Source of the DNA: Opeltia flavorubescens
Taxonomy: Eukaryota; Ascomycota; Lecanoromycetes; Teloschistales; Teloschistaceae
Length of the DNA stretch: 64,000 nt
Direction: 5' to 3'
Assembly (NCBI GenBank): GCA_000442125.1
Contig: KE546976.1
Span: 1,302,001 to 1,366,000 of the forward strand
The notes under the pieces were generated by a model that was not told the DNA's origin, made no database searches, and worked only from the letters and a program-made list of their open reading frames with translations. Positions 35,631 through 46,900 of the stretch are shown piece by piece. The number at the start of each line of letters is the position of its first letter. Position 1 is the first letter of the stretch. The position numbers and the translations under genes are program-made.

Positions 35631-36805
35631 CTAAATCGAAGAGTCGACGACGGTGGACGCCAGATTTTCCGATGCCGTAGAAACATGGGCACTGTGGGAT
35701 GATCCACCATGTCGTGAAGGAGGATCAGAAGACTCTTGAACCCCTTTGTCCGTAGGAGAAGAAGAGTACAGCCCAGAGTAGTCAGTGCTGTATGGAGAAG
35801 ATCCTCTGACTGTTCTTGAAAAAGCCTCTTCGAAAAAGTAGGATTCGCTCGGGTACATATCTTCGGTACGGAATCCAGCTAATTTGGTCGAAAGTTTGGA
35901 ACAGTCGTTCTCTGATTTCTTGTATTGAATTTTGTCAACGAATCGTTTAACTTTCAGATTATGTAGCTCATTCGCTTGTGAAGTGGGGGCTTTGTATGTT
36001 GTCGAGGTATTGGTTGGAATGCTAGCTCTGGAATGCTTCTGCTCAAGCATTTCAAGCTCTGCAACGGCCTGCTCATACTCTGCCCACAGTTCTGAAAGAG
36101 GTTTGAATAGACTAGACCCTTGGCTTGCGCTTGGTGGAAGGTTAGAGACCGAGTCGCTTAGAAAGGCCGAATTTGTTGTTCCAGCAATGCTGTATGGACG
36201 CGATCCTGCTGAATTGCCTGACATACTGTTACGCGGTGTGTCTTGATCGCTGTCTTGAAATCTTCGGTGTCCTTGGTCGGAATGATGAAGTGCTTGATCA
36301 GAAGTGTGAATGTAATCGCTGTCACGAATGGAGCGAGGAGGAGCTTTCGTGATTTTGTGATGACGGCTCAACAGCTTGGTTGATTTCGAAAATCTATTCA
36401 TGTCGGATTGGTTCTTGTGACTCTTGTGGCCACAGCCACCACAATCGATTAAATGACGTTCGTCATCGGCGGGTGGATTGTTCCACTTCATTGGGTACAA
36501 GTATAAGCTGCGTCGGTGCGAGGTGTTTGAGTCTCGCGGTAGGACTGATAATATTGGCGAAGCTGTTGGACCATTGGGAAAGCGGTCAAGACGGTACGAC
36601 GACTCTTGAGCTGACCCTGGTTGGGGAGGGGTCTTGTCCGTCAAATCCATAACCAGAGGACGGAAAACAGCTCGACACAGGTTAGGAGGTGGAGACTAAA
36701 AGTTGGAGCACGACACTCACGATAGCTTCTTGGACTGCCAGGTACTTGGATGCGATCGCTATTTTGCACATACTTCGCAGTCCGGTCATGACGAAGAGGA
36801 GCCAT
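35631..36805 (-). CDS. Hypothetical Ser-rich protein, 374 aa
   Basis: Exons 36721-36805 and 35631-36670 join in phase across a 50 bp intron (GTGAGT donor, CCTAACC branch-like site). The protein begins MAPLRHDRTAKYVQNSDRIQ and carries a CGGCGHKSHK patch around residues 107-116 that could bind a metal. It is otherwise Ser/Asp/His-rich, with a predicted coiled-coil segment (LWAEYEQAVAELEMLEQKHS) at about 225 and NELHNLKVKRFVDKIQ later. No known domain is recognised and it lacks the A-D modules. The single long exon and consistent splice sites make it a likely gene. Confidence 0.6.
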
Positions 36806-38645
36806 TTGAAAATGCAGCTTGCTATGGTATACGGAAATGGGTGCCAATTCGCTATAAGTCCAGGTTTTGGTGGGGGAGATCACCCAGCAACGGTAAAGAC
36901 AACACAAATTGCAGACATAGTTGATGATTGACCTTTGATACTCTGCTCCGTAAAGGCTTGCGTGGCTGCTGCTCTGTAACGATCTGTCTAGCCATCTTGG
37001 CGAGCGTACCCGATCGACACTGTTACTTTAATATCCGATAAGAATCCCTGTACACCAGCATATTTAGTGTGGATTACCCACCTATAATTATTCCGATCCA
37101 TGAGACCAATAACCAGCACATAGAAAAAGCTTTCCCGTCACAGGCTCAGAGAATCAATTGCCGAATGGAGCGTGGAGTACCAGAATTCCAAACTATGCAA
37201 AACCCTAATCCATGCTGCATCGACTCCCATCATCCCTGGCATCATTCAAAGTAAGAGATTCTCATCAGCATAATCAGTGGTCAAATACAATAAAAAGACA
37301 TTGGCCCATCGCAAGCCCGAGGCGATGAAGAGAAAGCTCAACGAGAGCCAATGTAAATCGGCCATAGACGCGACTAGATTTGATTGTTGAGCTTTACTGC
37401 GGTGCTAGGATGAAACAGCATGGTGCTTTACATCCCAACACCAATGATAACAGCTGGTCTTTATGGGATGATGAATCAAACGATTAAGGTATTGTATACC
37501 CTAACATGCTTTGTCTCACGATCCAAAGTGAGGTTGAGGTTGAGATGGAAAGATCGGCTACTAGCGGCCGCCGAGGCCGCCTGGAACGCAGCCGCAGCTA
37601 GCGTCTTGGCAATCCTCGATGCTCAATGTTCGCTTCAAAAATGACATTGTGTTTCGGAACCGGTTCCATTGGTAGTGGAAACATTGAGTTGGCAAGCCAA
37701 AGCCGGTACGAGAGGTAGTAGAGGTTTAGGGTAGTCAAAGAGTCCTCGTCTTATCTGTAAGAGTATATTGTTTTCAACATAATGGTACCCCAGTTTCGCA
37801 ACTTTCCTTATTTCCATCAAAATCCCTACTATATTTCGCTTCCCATCGAGACTCTTCTCAAAGTGTCCTCAATCCTCATGACCTAGCCATTTGACCAATT
37901 GGTATCTGCGATGCTCTGGCCCTTCAAAATGCTGTCCACAGCCCCTTACCCTGTCACGCTTCGTCCACGCAACCTCAAGAACCATCACCAACGGGTAAAA
38001 CTTCTCTTCCTGGGGTTTAAATACTCTCCTACAGCACTAACATGACTGATGGCTCCACCCCGCTTCCGTTCCGCGAGATCAAGCGCACCGACATGGAGCC
38101 AAGCTTCACCCCTGCCTATTCCTTCCCCAGTGCTATGCACACCAGCCATAGTTCATGGCTTCAACAAGCAAAACTAGCACTTTTCTTTTCGAAAGAATAT
38201 TACAAAAAACGGATCCCCAGGCGTGTCAGCAAGGATTTGTGGGATCACTTCAAAGCAACGACGTATGCTAACATTGGACCATGATTCAGGCTCTGGAAAA
38301 TGGTCCATCGTGTTGAAGAGGTCGGTATATTGGACCCTTGGCTCATGACATGGAGAGGCTTGTCGCGATGTACTTCAGTAGCAGTACGTGAGCAGGTTTG
38401 GTTAGCAATGATCTCATTGCACGATGCAAGGTGAGGGAAAAAAAATTACGGAGATATTTGAATCATTGCGGGATTCATGATAAGCTAACCTTTAGGAAGA
38501 GAGCCGTATCAGCTAGCGTGTGATTAAATGCCTTACTAGAGACTAACAAGGGCTCTAATGAGGCGCGTCATAATTGCTTTACATATTTTCGCCATCTTCA
38601 GCTGCTACAATAAGGATTCGACGCTGAACCCACTCTGTATCTGCC
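36806..38645. other. Intergenic with one doubtful small ORF
   Basis: About 1.8 kb. Apart from the 80-aa ORF at 38042-38284 (separate entry), only fortuitous short frames are present. AATTAA-type and poly-A-rich stretches occur near 38440. Confidence 0.4.
38042..38284 (+). CDS. Possible small protein, 80 aa
   Basis: ORF with ATG at 38042 preceded by TTTAAATA and a C/T-rich stretch, a core-promoter-like arrangement. The peptide starts MTDGSTPLPFREIKRTDMEP and contains a basic/aromatic segment (FFSKEYYKKRIPRRVSKDLW). There is no signal peptide, no homologue that I recognise and no second copy in the window, so it may be fortuitous. Confidence 0.28.
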   Translation: MTDGSTPLPFREIKRTDMEPSFTPAYSFPSAMHTSHSSWLQQAKLALFFSKEYYKKRIPRRVSKDLWDHFKATTYANIGP

Positions 38646-39495
38646 ATGATGTACCTTTCTATTCAACTCCTCCGCCGATTCCAAGTGTTCGTTTTCCGTG
38701 TCGTCCAACCTTTTCAGGCCTATGAAAAACATCTACGAAAGTTCAAGGCCGTTCAAAAATTGATAACTCCTCCAGCAAAAACACCGTTATATCCGAACCA
38801 TCCTCACACTGCCAATGTCGCCAAGAAGCTCAGACGCATCAACCTGCCCGATCTCATAAATACTGCCGCTGGATTTGGAGCTACCCTTAACGCAATCACC
38901 TACGCAAGTATCAGACATGCAGTAAACTTTCAGAAACTAGGTCAGTCTTTCACTCCTGGTAGCCACAAACCACATTAATTAACTCCGAATAGTCACTCGC
39001 CTTATCCCAGTCATCCTCGAGCGATTCAAAAGCACCATTGGCTGGATCCGCGCCAATCCTCGCCAAGCCGCCGCCATCTTCAGTGGCATCAGCATCCTCG
39101 CACTGACCTTGGCAACTCCTGCCATTCTTGGAGCAGTCGGCTTTGGTGCACTTGGTCCAACTGCTAGCAGCGCCGCCGCGGGATGGCAAGCTTCGATAGG
39201 TTTGGTGACAGCTAAGTCCGCATTCTCGTTCTTGCAAAGCGCGGCAATGGGGGGAGCAGCGATGGGGTTGATTACGGGAGTTGGTGTGGCTGGTGGTGTG
39301 ATTCCGATCGTGGTAGCTCTGCCCATGAAGACGGAGACTGTGAGGATCGTCGTGGGAGGTATTAAGAGGGTGGCAGATACAGCGACGAATACTATCAAAG
39401 AGGCAGCGGATACAGCGACTGGGAGTGCTAAGGACGTATTGGATGGCGCACTGAAGAAGATTACAAGCTTGTTTGGAAAGTGGAAGCAAGAATAA
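38646..39495 (+). CDS. IFI6/IFI27 (ISG12)-like membrane protein, 265 aa
   Basis: Exons 38646-38940 and 38993-39495 join in phase across a 52 bp intron. The N-terminal third is basic. The second exon contains the ISG12 signature: LTLATPAILGAVGFGALGPT, then SSAAAGWQASIGLVTAKSA and FLQSAAMGGAAMG, followed by a further hydrophobic glycine-rich helix (GLITGVGVAGGVIPIVVAL). Animal IFI6/IFI27 proteins are small interferon-induced proteins of mitochondrial or ER membranes that modulate apoptosis; fungi carry homologues of unknown role. The C-terminal part is an amphipathic alanine/threonine-rich segment (KRVADTATNTIKEAADTATG) of repeated 11-mer-like, LEA/apolipoprotein-like character. It lies 8 kb from the NLR gene, but no link is shown. 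Two adjacent ATGs (38646, 38649) make the exact start uncertain by one residue. Confidence 0.85.
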
Positions 39496-40980
39496 AGTGG
39501 AGTTCAATGGTGACTATAGTGGAAGATGTCTTCAAGACTGGCAATATCTCTCAACAGTCGTGTGATAGTATCGAGAGTATCACTCTAGGAATGCCCATCA
39601 GTTGGCGTGTCTTGCAGAAAATATCCTATATCCTCCAGGTTGTTTTCCAGCAGAGTAATTGCGGTAGGAGAAATACGATAGGGCTTTCGGGCAGATACGA
39701 GCCTCATGGCACATCAGTGGCGAACTTTCACAACATGCCGCCAATTGTGCATAGAAGTGTCATTTTTTGTTCATTTTCCAGACGATGGCGGGTTTCAATT
39801 TGAATACCATCTACTTAATGGTCCTTAGATCTTTTCGCAAAAGACCTCCTCGTCTAGTGGATCCAAAAGCGAATTACGCTTGCGACAAACATAAGTCAAG
39901 TCGATACAGCAAAGGCCTCTTTCTACGCTTATCTCATCCTTCCCTCGCCCAAATGGCGTCGAGAACAGAGGCTTAAGGCAAACCAAATGATCAAACATCA
40001 TGAATCACAAGCGGAAAGCATTTCATCCACTTAGAAGTCCAGTGGTCTAATTTGGGAGTTGACTCAGCCCTCAATGCGACTAAGCCTCGAAAGCATGCAT
40101 TCGTCGTGGAAACCACTTACCATCAAGAGGTTCACAGGTCAAAAACAGCTTCATCTCCGAGGCCTCAAAACTTCAATGTTATGACAAACCAAAAAAGAAA
40201 AGATAGGAATCGTCTGTGCCTGTACCTGACGACCCAGTAAACTCGATGACCCGTTTCATCTCATTTGATGCTGTTGCACGGCCTCATTTCACGTCTATCT
40301 AGACAGGAATTACTTTTCTTCTCATCCCATGCCTGATCAAACCCGCGACGCTTTGAAGGCAGGATCATGACAGCAAAGCCGCAAGTCCAATTCGAAATGT
40401 CAAAGAGGCAAGCCAACGCAGATAAAGAAACTCTGGAAGTCATGAAGTAATCAGTCTTGCGAAGAAAGTCATTCCGAGATGGGATAACCGTTGTTTGAAG
40501 TGACCCTTCACGTTTGATTACGGCCAAATGAAGTGGTATGTTCGAAATTAAAAACCACCTTCACCTAAATTGTAATAGTTCTGTCTCATTTCCTATCGTC
40601 TCATTTGCTGACCATAATCTAAGCCTCGAATTTAGTGTCTAACTTTGGCCGCAATGTTAATTAGTGAATGTTTTGTGTAGTTTCCTCACTTCTTCTCATT
40701 ACAACATGAATATCTCCCAACCTTTCTCTCGCAAATTCTGTTCTTGCATACTTCTTCTGTATCCGCCTCATAATATGCTTAGACAGCAGTCTTTAAACAA
40801 ATCATTCTTCTAACATCATTTTGTTTTCCTGAGCCTTGTGTAGAGCAGTGGAGGGCATGCGTTACATCTGCTAGTAAACAAGAGTAAGCTCGGAAGGAGT
40901 CTTCAATGAATTTTCTTGGTCAATTGCTCAGGTACTTTCAAGTTACCACGCATTCGCAAAGTATCCGTCGCCCTGCAAGT
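39496..40980. other. Intergenic, no gene seen
   Basis: About 1.5 kb, increasingly T-rich toward the right. An in-frame upstream ATG at 40906 could extend the next gene by 25 residues. No other coding signal. Confidence 0.4.
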
Positions 40981-42485
40981 ATGGGTAAAGCTTCGGACCA
41001 TGAGGAGGAATTTGAAGATCGAAGCGACAGCGTTCTTAGCGATCCCCCAGATAGTCCACCTGCACGCAAGAAAGGTAGGTCCGCATCTTGCATTCTTTTC
41101 TCAAAGGATATCAAATATCTTATTGCTTCATCTGCTAACCCCTGAGGAATACAGCCAATACTCGATCCAAAAAAGCAACCGCACCAGCCAAAACCGCACG
41201 CCGAGCACCCGCGCGAGGCAACAAACTCCTCTCCTTGATGGGTCTTCCACCCCAATCGCCATCTCCCGAACGTTCCCCATCTCCAGAACCCGTCAAACGT
41301 AAACCCACATCCGAAGAGCGCGCCGCCGCCCGTACCCGCGCCCGTGAAATCGCAGAAAATCTCGACGAAAGCTGGAAGAGCCGGAAAGATAAAGCAATAC
41401 TAGAAGCGGAGAAAAAGCGTTTCGAGAAAATCGCAGAGGGTAGGCTCGTTGGTGGGCCTGTGCCGGTGAAGAAACGCGGACGAGGTCGTGGGAAGGCTAG
41501 GGAGTCGAGGGTCAAGAAGATGTTTCCGGATTCGGACCCCGAGATTGATTCTTTGGGGTATCGGAAGGGGGAACGTGAGAAGGAGGATCGACGGTTTGAG
41601 GAGATTGCGAAGGCGAGATCGCGTGGGCAGGGAGATTTTGCTAGTCCTGATGGTATGGCATTCTCATTGATCAACGCATATCCTCCCCACATCTTCTTCA
41701 CAGCGGGAGCGTGCAAAGAAAAGCCATGGAGCTAATATCTCCTCACAGGCTCCGAAGAACTCACCGACCCCCCTCCTCCCACAAAGAAACGTCGCGCCCC
41801 TCGCCCCAGCCTCAGAGTCGACACCCGCACCCCCAACAAGAAACCAGCACAACCCAAGATCCCAAACCCCCCATTCACATTCCCCACTCCAGCCTACGCA
41901 CCCATCCTCCCTCCCCTAAACACAAACCTCGGCCGCACCACGCCCATAAACCCTCATCTCCCACCCCCAACTACAATGGAACCGCAGGAGTATTACAACC
42001 CCACCGACGCTCTGCATATACCTTATGGAGCAAGCAGGGTAAACGACCACTACCGCCACAGTCCTTCCAGCGCATCTACCACGTCGCTTGCGACGTTTAA
42101 TATGAAACACCACTCTACAATGCGAAAGTCGAAAGAGCTTCTCCACGAGGAGGAATCTACTTCTTCGATGTCGTTTTTTGCACAACGCATGGAAGTTCTA
42201 AGGACTGGGGATGCGGTGGGCAGGGAGTTTTATCCACAGGAGATGTTTAAGGAGGGGGGGCTTCTGCCGAGTGTGTTTGAGCCTGCGGTTGAGAAGCCCG
42301 TGGTTGTGGAGGGGAATGGTGAAGATGTTCATGGGAAGGGCGGTGAGGAGGAGAATGTTTTGGACGTAGGGCATGACGATGAAGTGGGGATTGATGATCA
42401 CCTGTCCTTCGATGCGATGCCCGAGGAGGAGGATCTTTACGGCGTGGAAGATGAGGATGCGGAGGCGGGGGCGGAGGAGGAGTAG
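40981..42485 (+). CDS. Hypothetical nuclear-type protein with basic AT-hook-like patch, 442 aa
   Basis: Exons 40981-41074, 41155-41652 and 41749-42485 join in phase. The N-terminal acidic stretch (DHEEEFEDRSDSVLSDPPDS) is followed by a basic Ala/Lys/Arg region (RSKKATAPAKTARRAPARG). A central coiled coil and an AT-hook-like motif KKRGRGRGKARE come next, then a Pro-rich middle with bipartite KKRRAPRPSL. The C-terminus is very acidic (Glu/Asp), ending AEAGAEEE. Around residues 290-340 there is a more ordered segment (SFFAQRMEVLRTGDAVGREFYPQEMF, quoted in part). The composition points to a chromatin-associated protein, but I recognise no family. An upstream in-frame ATG at 40906 is an alternative start. 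Confidence 0.65.
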
Positions 42486-43260
42486 ATGCATGAATGGATA
42501 GAGGTAAGAGGTAAGTGCTTCACTCATTCCATTTTGGCGCGAAAAATTGACTGACTTTGTGCTTGTCAGAGATGAAGAGAGGAGTTAGAGGATCTTGCGA
42601 TATGGACTATCTTGTCCTCCTAATGCCTTTTTGTTCTTTGCAGAGAGATGGAAGGCTTTTCGAACTCTATTCGCTGCTCTTGATACGAAGGCCGGGATGT
42701 CCGGATCTGTTCTTAGGAATGCGCTGAGGGCGCGAGAAGAGTGTCGGAGCATTCGATACGTAAGCTTCTTCAATCAGGGGCAATATGGGGCGAGTGTGTT
42801 CTTTCTTTTTATGGCCCTGCTTGTAAGATAGCTAGCTACGAGCAATGAAATTGAAAGGCCTTCTCTCGGGGTTTGAGGTGACGTTCTTTTGGATGTGATA
42901 AGAGTTTCTGTTGAAAGGTTCGTATTAGGGTATATATGTTTGTCAACAGTACTCAACATCACAGATGGCGCGTCCGTGGTTTTCTCCTTCTACCTCACAC
43001 CAAATCCAAAATTCTCCATGACTCGCAACATGGGAACCTATCAATGGCTCTCCCTTGAGTGTTTCGAGCGAGTGAGTGACTGGATTTACCTCCTCTCTTA
43101 CCCCTTTCCCCCTTCTCAGACGTGGACACCACTAAGCGAAATTGATAGTGAGCGCGTCCAGATCCCCCATCCACGATTCGCCTACTTCCCCTCCGCGGGT
43201 GAAAGCCTAAGTCAGACGTCCAAGGCAACGAACCACTGCACAAGCCAAATAAAAGCGAAT
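42486..43260. other. Intergenic with an orphan exon-like segment
   Basis: Contains intron-like signals (GTAAG donors at 42504/42511, CTGAC then TTGTCAG acceptor ending 42569; a CTAAT...TTGCAG acceptor ending near 42646). A coding-like stretch of about 115 bp follows (WKAFRTLFAALDTKAG, then LRNALRAREECRS) and ends at a GTAAGC donor. It could be 3' exons of the preceding gene or a remnant. It is not called as a gene because no complete model fits. Confidence 0.35.
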
Positions 43261-44496
43261 ATGGATCCATTCCCTCCAAAAACAATCAACCCTCAATATC
43301 TCCACCTCAGGATCCCTATCCCGTACTCAACAATTCCCGCAAGCCATTCGATTGGTTGTATGCGCAAAGCTAGATCACCAGATTCATATGATTTGCGACT
43401 CTACCACCAGCCCCCTTTCAATCATCATCCGCACCATCACCACCAAGTTGATCAAACTTACGCTCAACAAACCCACCCTCACCCCCTCCCCCATCATCAA
43501 CCCCCCTACCCAGGCTACCCAATCTCCTCCCCCCCATTCTCCCTCTTCCACGCCAACTCCCTAATCCCCATCGACCTAGACCCAGATATCGTCTGGCTTC
43601 TCGAAGACGAGCACTATCGCGCCTATCGATTTTCAACCCTGAGGCCTGATGATGGTGTGTTGCCGAATTTGACGGTGGGAGGGGAGCCGCCGGTGAGTAT
43701 TTGGGGGTATTTGGATGCTGTCGGGAGGTGCAGTGATGGGGATGGGTATGGTGATAGGGGTGAGGAGGAGGAGTGCTGTGGTGTGGGTGAGTGTGGTCAG
43801 ATTGATGATGATGGTGTGTTTGAGTGTGATAACTTCAATGTGGTGGAGGAGTGTGATGACATTGTCTCCGGAGAAGATGGAAGCTGCTGCGACTCGGTTG
43901 AGGAGGTGTCGTCGGAAAATGCTGGTGCTGTGAGTGGTGGAGAACAAGATCTGGGGATGGATGCGTATGAGCGGCTTGTGAGGGCTTCTATGCCGGAAGG
44001 GTGGGAACCCGGACATGCGCCGGGACTGCGTGTTCCTTCGACATCGGGAAAGGAAAATGCGCCTTTAGGGAATTTCAAGAAGCATGGTGATACTTTTCCT
44101 TCTTCGGACTGCAAGACTGGCAAACCGGCGACTCATCGAATGGCAACACGATCGAAGGGGTCCAGCTTGATCCAGAAAGTCGCTAGATCTCCCTCGGCTT
44201 GCTCTTCCATCTTCAAAGACGAAGATTCACGGCCAGTTATCGTTTCGCCGGAGAATACAACAGGACCTACATGCAAGAAACCTACGTCCTCCTCTCTACC
44301 TTACCGGCCGTTCTATCAACCATTCGGTCTTCCCTCCCTGCCCTCTCGCAAAGATCGGTTTCGCACCGTTCGAAACTTCGACCTGAATGCTGCGGTGACG
44401 TTTTCAGCCAGATCCAGGAAGAATCACCGCCGACATGCGGGAAAGGGAACGATGACGTCCTCGGTAGCGCCGAAGAGGCGGGGAATGCATGGTTAG
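43261..44496 (+). CDS. Gene F: unknown protein sharing the DIVWLLED motif, 411 aa
   Basis: Open frame from ATG 43261; the frame is open further upstream but the sequence there looks like leader. A 53 bp optional intron (GTATGC...ACCACCAG, about 43359-43411) would keep phase. The N-terminal third is His/Pro/Gln-rich. At about residue 101 it has PFSLFHAN...DLDPDIVWLLEDEHYRAYRF, closely matching gene E (PFAWF...DLDIVWVLKEDGRYHSYRL), and both continue to a conserved LPNL/VPNL. The middle is acidic and Val/Gly/Cys-rich. A SGKENAPLGN motif resembles a KEN-box degron. The C-terminus is basic and Ser/Arg-rich. Probably nuclear; function unknown. Confidence 0.6.
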   Translation: MDPFPPKTINPQYLHLRIPIPYSTIPASHSIGCMRKARSPDSYDLRLYHQPPFNHHPHHHHQVDQTYAQQTHPHPLPHHQPPYPGYPISSPPFSLFHANSLIPIDLDPDIVWLLEDEHYRAYRFSTLRPDDGVLPNLTVGGEPPVSIWGYLDAVGRCSDGDGYGDRGEEEECCGVGECGQIDDDGVFECDNFNVVEECDDIVSGEDGSCCDSVEEVSSENAGAVSGGEQDLGMDAYERLVRASMPEGWEPGHAPGLRVPSTSGKENAPLGNFKKHGDTFPSSDCKTGKPATHRMATRSKGSSLIQKVARSPSACSSIFKDEDSRPVIVSPENTTGPTCKKPTSSSLPYRPFYQPFGLPSLPSRKDRFRTVRNFDLNAAVTFSARSRKNHRRHAGKGTMTSSVAPKRRGMHG

Positions 44497-45245
44497 AGGG
44501 AGTTCTTGTATGAGAAGAGCAAGGAAACAGGTGTTGTGACTTCTTTCTGTATAAACGGGGAGTGTGAAGGATTGAATTGTTATTATTTTTGTACATTCCT
44601 GTTTGAAGGATTGAGGGAGAAAATTGGCAAGAGATAAAAGGTAATGTGGAAGGAAACAGGAGAGGTTTTTTGTACGAAAGGCGACTTGTGTGTACTTGGA
44701 TGGTCTCTTTGTAATGTCCAGGCTTAAAAGAAGCAGAAAGAAGGTCATTGATATGCATCGGAAACCGTGAGAGTTGTCAATTATTCAAATTATTGGCCTC
44801 ATAGCAGAGACTCTGTATTAATGGCCAAAACATGTGCCCTCCACGGTTCAAGGATCTGTCAAAAGAGTGATAGTATACAGGTTGGTAGGTCGTTCCCACT
44901 CTTACTGTCTGAACAGAGACAAAGGACTTGCTAAGGTGCTTGATAATATGGACTTGGACATTATATATTCGTGCATTTGCCATCCTCAGGTCTTCAATGT
45001 CGATGATACAGCCCCCATTTATCTAAGATGAACACATACTCATAATATGTATGAAAGGCAGGAGCGATCGGTAGTAGCCCCGATATGTCACAGAGATCAC
45101 AACAGATCTGCCATTATTCTCATGCAACTCATCCTCTTTCCCCGTGTATCAAGGCTCACCTTTTTTGAACCACTTAATTGCAACTAGAGAAGAGAAGAAT
45201 CTTACTCAAGGGGCGCGCAAGAGTGTAACGCGACTTTAATTCATC
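44497..45245. other. Intergenic, no gene seen
   Basis: About 0.75 kb between the same-strand genes F and E. Only short unsupported frames. Confidence 0.45.
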
Positions 45246-46310
45246 ATGAGCGCCAACAATGGTGCCGAGCATTTGGTTTCCACGGGTAATTCACTCAATG
45301 TAGCGCAAGTTCCCAGCTTTAGACCAACCTCAGAACAACAACCTCAACCTTGTAAGACTATTATCCCTTGCATTTTCGCACGATACTAATAAAGCCATCA
45401 ACAGCAGACCCAGTACAAGTGCCAGCCTTCCGTCGTTTTACAGGCCGCCCCACGTGGCCAACAACAGGTCTCGAAGAGGGTGACAGGATTCCTGATTGGG
45501 TCCATTCGGAGGGTAAGAAATCTAACAGCACGTCAAAGAAATTACTGCTCCAATGANATCATCCAGCTATCCTATACCCGGGTCCAGTTGTCTTCGTGTG
45601 GAGCGAAATCCCAACGCAAGAATTCAGATTGGCGAGGAACAACACGTTCGATTGGTTCGAAGGCCGTGATAAACAACTCATTGCTTTTGAAAAAATCACT
45701 GGCCTTCTCAAAGGACAATACTCAGCAGCGAACATGGAAAAGTATCGTAATGGTAACAAGGGTGAGTAATCACCTCACAGAATATTGATTTTGACTGAGC
45801 CTGGAAATAGGACTCTCCGGCTATGATCCTAATGCGCCGCCTTTTGCTTGGTTTACTCACCATGGCGTTGGACCACTCGACCAAGACCTTGACATTGTCT
45901 GGGTACTAAAGGAGGATGGCCGCTACCACAGCTATCGTTTGTCAACCGCCCAGCCGGTACCAACAGCGGTACCAAATCTCGTGAACGCTGGAAATGGGAT
46001 GCAAGTCAAAGCCCAAGCTGAAGAATGGTTGAACGGCTTGAAACGCCGTGCCAGCCACGTTAATATGGTAATGCAGCCTATGTGCTATCATCCGAACTCG
46101 ATACAACGAATTGACGAGCAGCAGGGTCAGCAGGCAGGGCAAGCCGGGGCAGCACGCGTAGGCATGCAAAATTTCATGTGTGGACAGTCTAATTTGGTTG
46201 CACAGGCGTTCAACCAGCCTCAAGCAGCCAATTCGAAGCAAGGGCAGCACGCGTCGTCCTCTGCAGCTAGTCTGGCGGGAGAAGCGTCCTTGGGGCCTGC
46301 GAATCAATAG
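45246..46310 (+). CDS. Gene E: unknown protein, 299 aa
   Basis: Exons 45246-45351, 45405-45512, 45567-45752 and 45811-46310 join in phase. The first acceptor is a tandem CAGCAG, so one Ser/Tyr difference is possible. The core has VVFVWSEIPTQEFRLARN, FDWFEGRDKQLIAFEKITG, then PFAWFTHHGVGPLDQDLDIV and WVLKEDGRYHSYRLSTAQP. The last of these is shared with gene F. The FVW..P...LIAFEKITG arrangement resembles gene G (IMWANP...WLIFDKLTG) and, more distantly, the LFTW.P...GRMVLSV pattern of gene B. The C-terminus is Gln/Ala-rich. An N at 45557 falls in the second intron. No domain name can be given. Confidence 0.68.
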
Positions 46311-46900
46311 ACAGAGTAGCAGAGATAGTTTCCTGCTGGCAATTAGATAGATTGAAGACGATAACGAAATTGTATAACACACAGTTTTAAAATTGAGACA
46401 AATTCTCCCGCGCCAAACGCGATAAGCGGGCGATTAGCTACATCCTCGTCATCAGCTTCAGTCACTACAATCGGCTTGACTATGCAGTCTTAACTTATTG
46501 CTTCTAGATGATATGTCAGGTCTTCAGCATGTCACGCTATTCAGTCTCAATTACCATGGGATCAGAGGCCACCAACACAACCTTCCATCCGCAAAATGAC
46601 TAGAACAAGCATAATTCAGCACTGTGTAGCCTTGCTCCATGGTATTGCAAAGATAGATTTAGTTCACAGTCTAACAATTGTCTTCTCGGACTCGAGCAGC
46701 CGGATTTCCTTCAGTATATGTCTCCTCTCCTCGATCTGATTGGGAACGTTCAATCCAGTAAGTAGTTTCTGTGAATGTAGAGAACTTTCGCATTTCCCTT
46801 TCGTCTTGTTCGATTCCAAGTTCAAATACCTGCTGGAAGAGCCGTGACTGGAGTGGGTTCTCTCATTCAAAATATCAACAATACTGTGTCAAGAGTAGTG
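46311..46900. other. Intergenic, no gene seen
   Basis: About 0.6 kb between genes E and G. No coding evidence. Confidence 0.45.

Noticed and set aside
43633-44123. Minus-strand frames of 127 and 108 aa
   Set aside because: Antisense to gene F. They arise from the biased codon use of its acidic Val/Gly-rich region.
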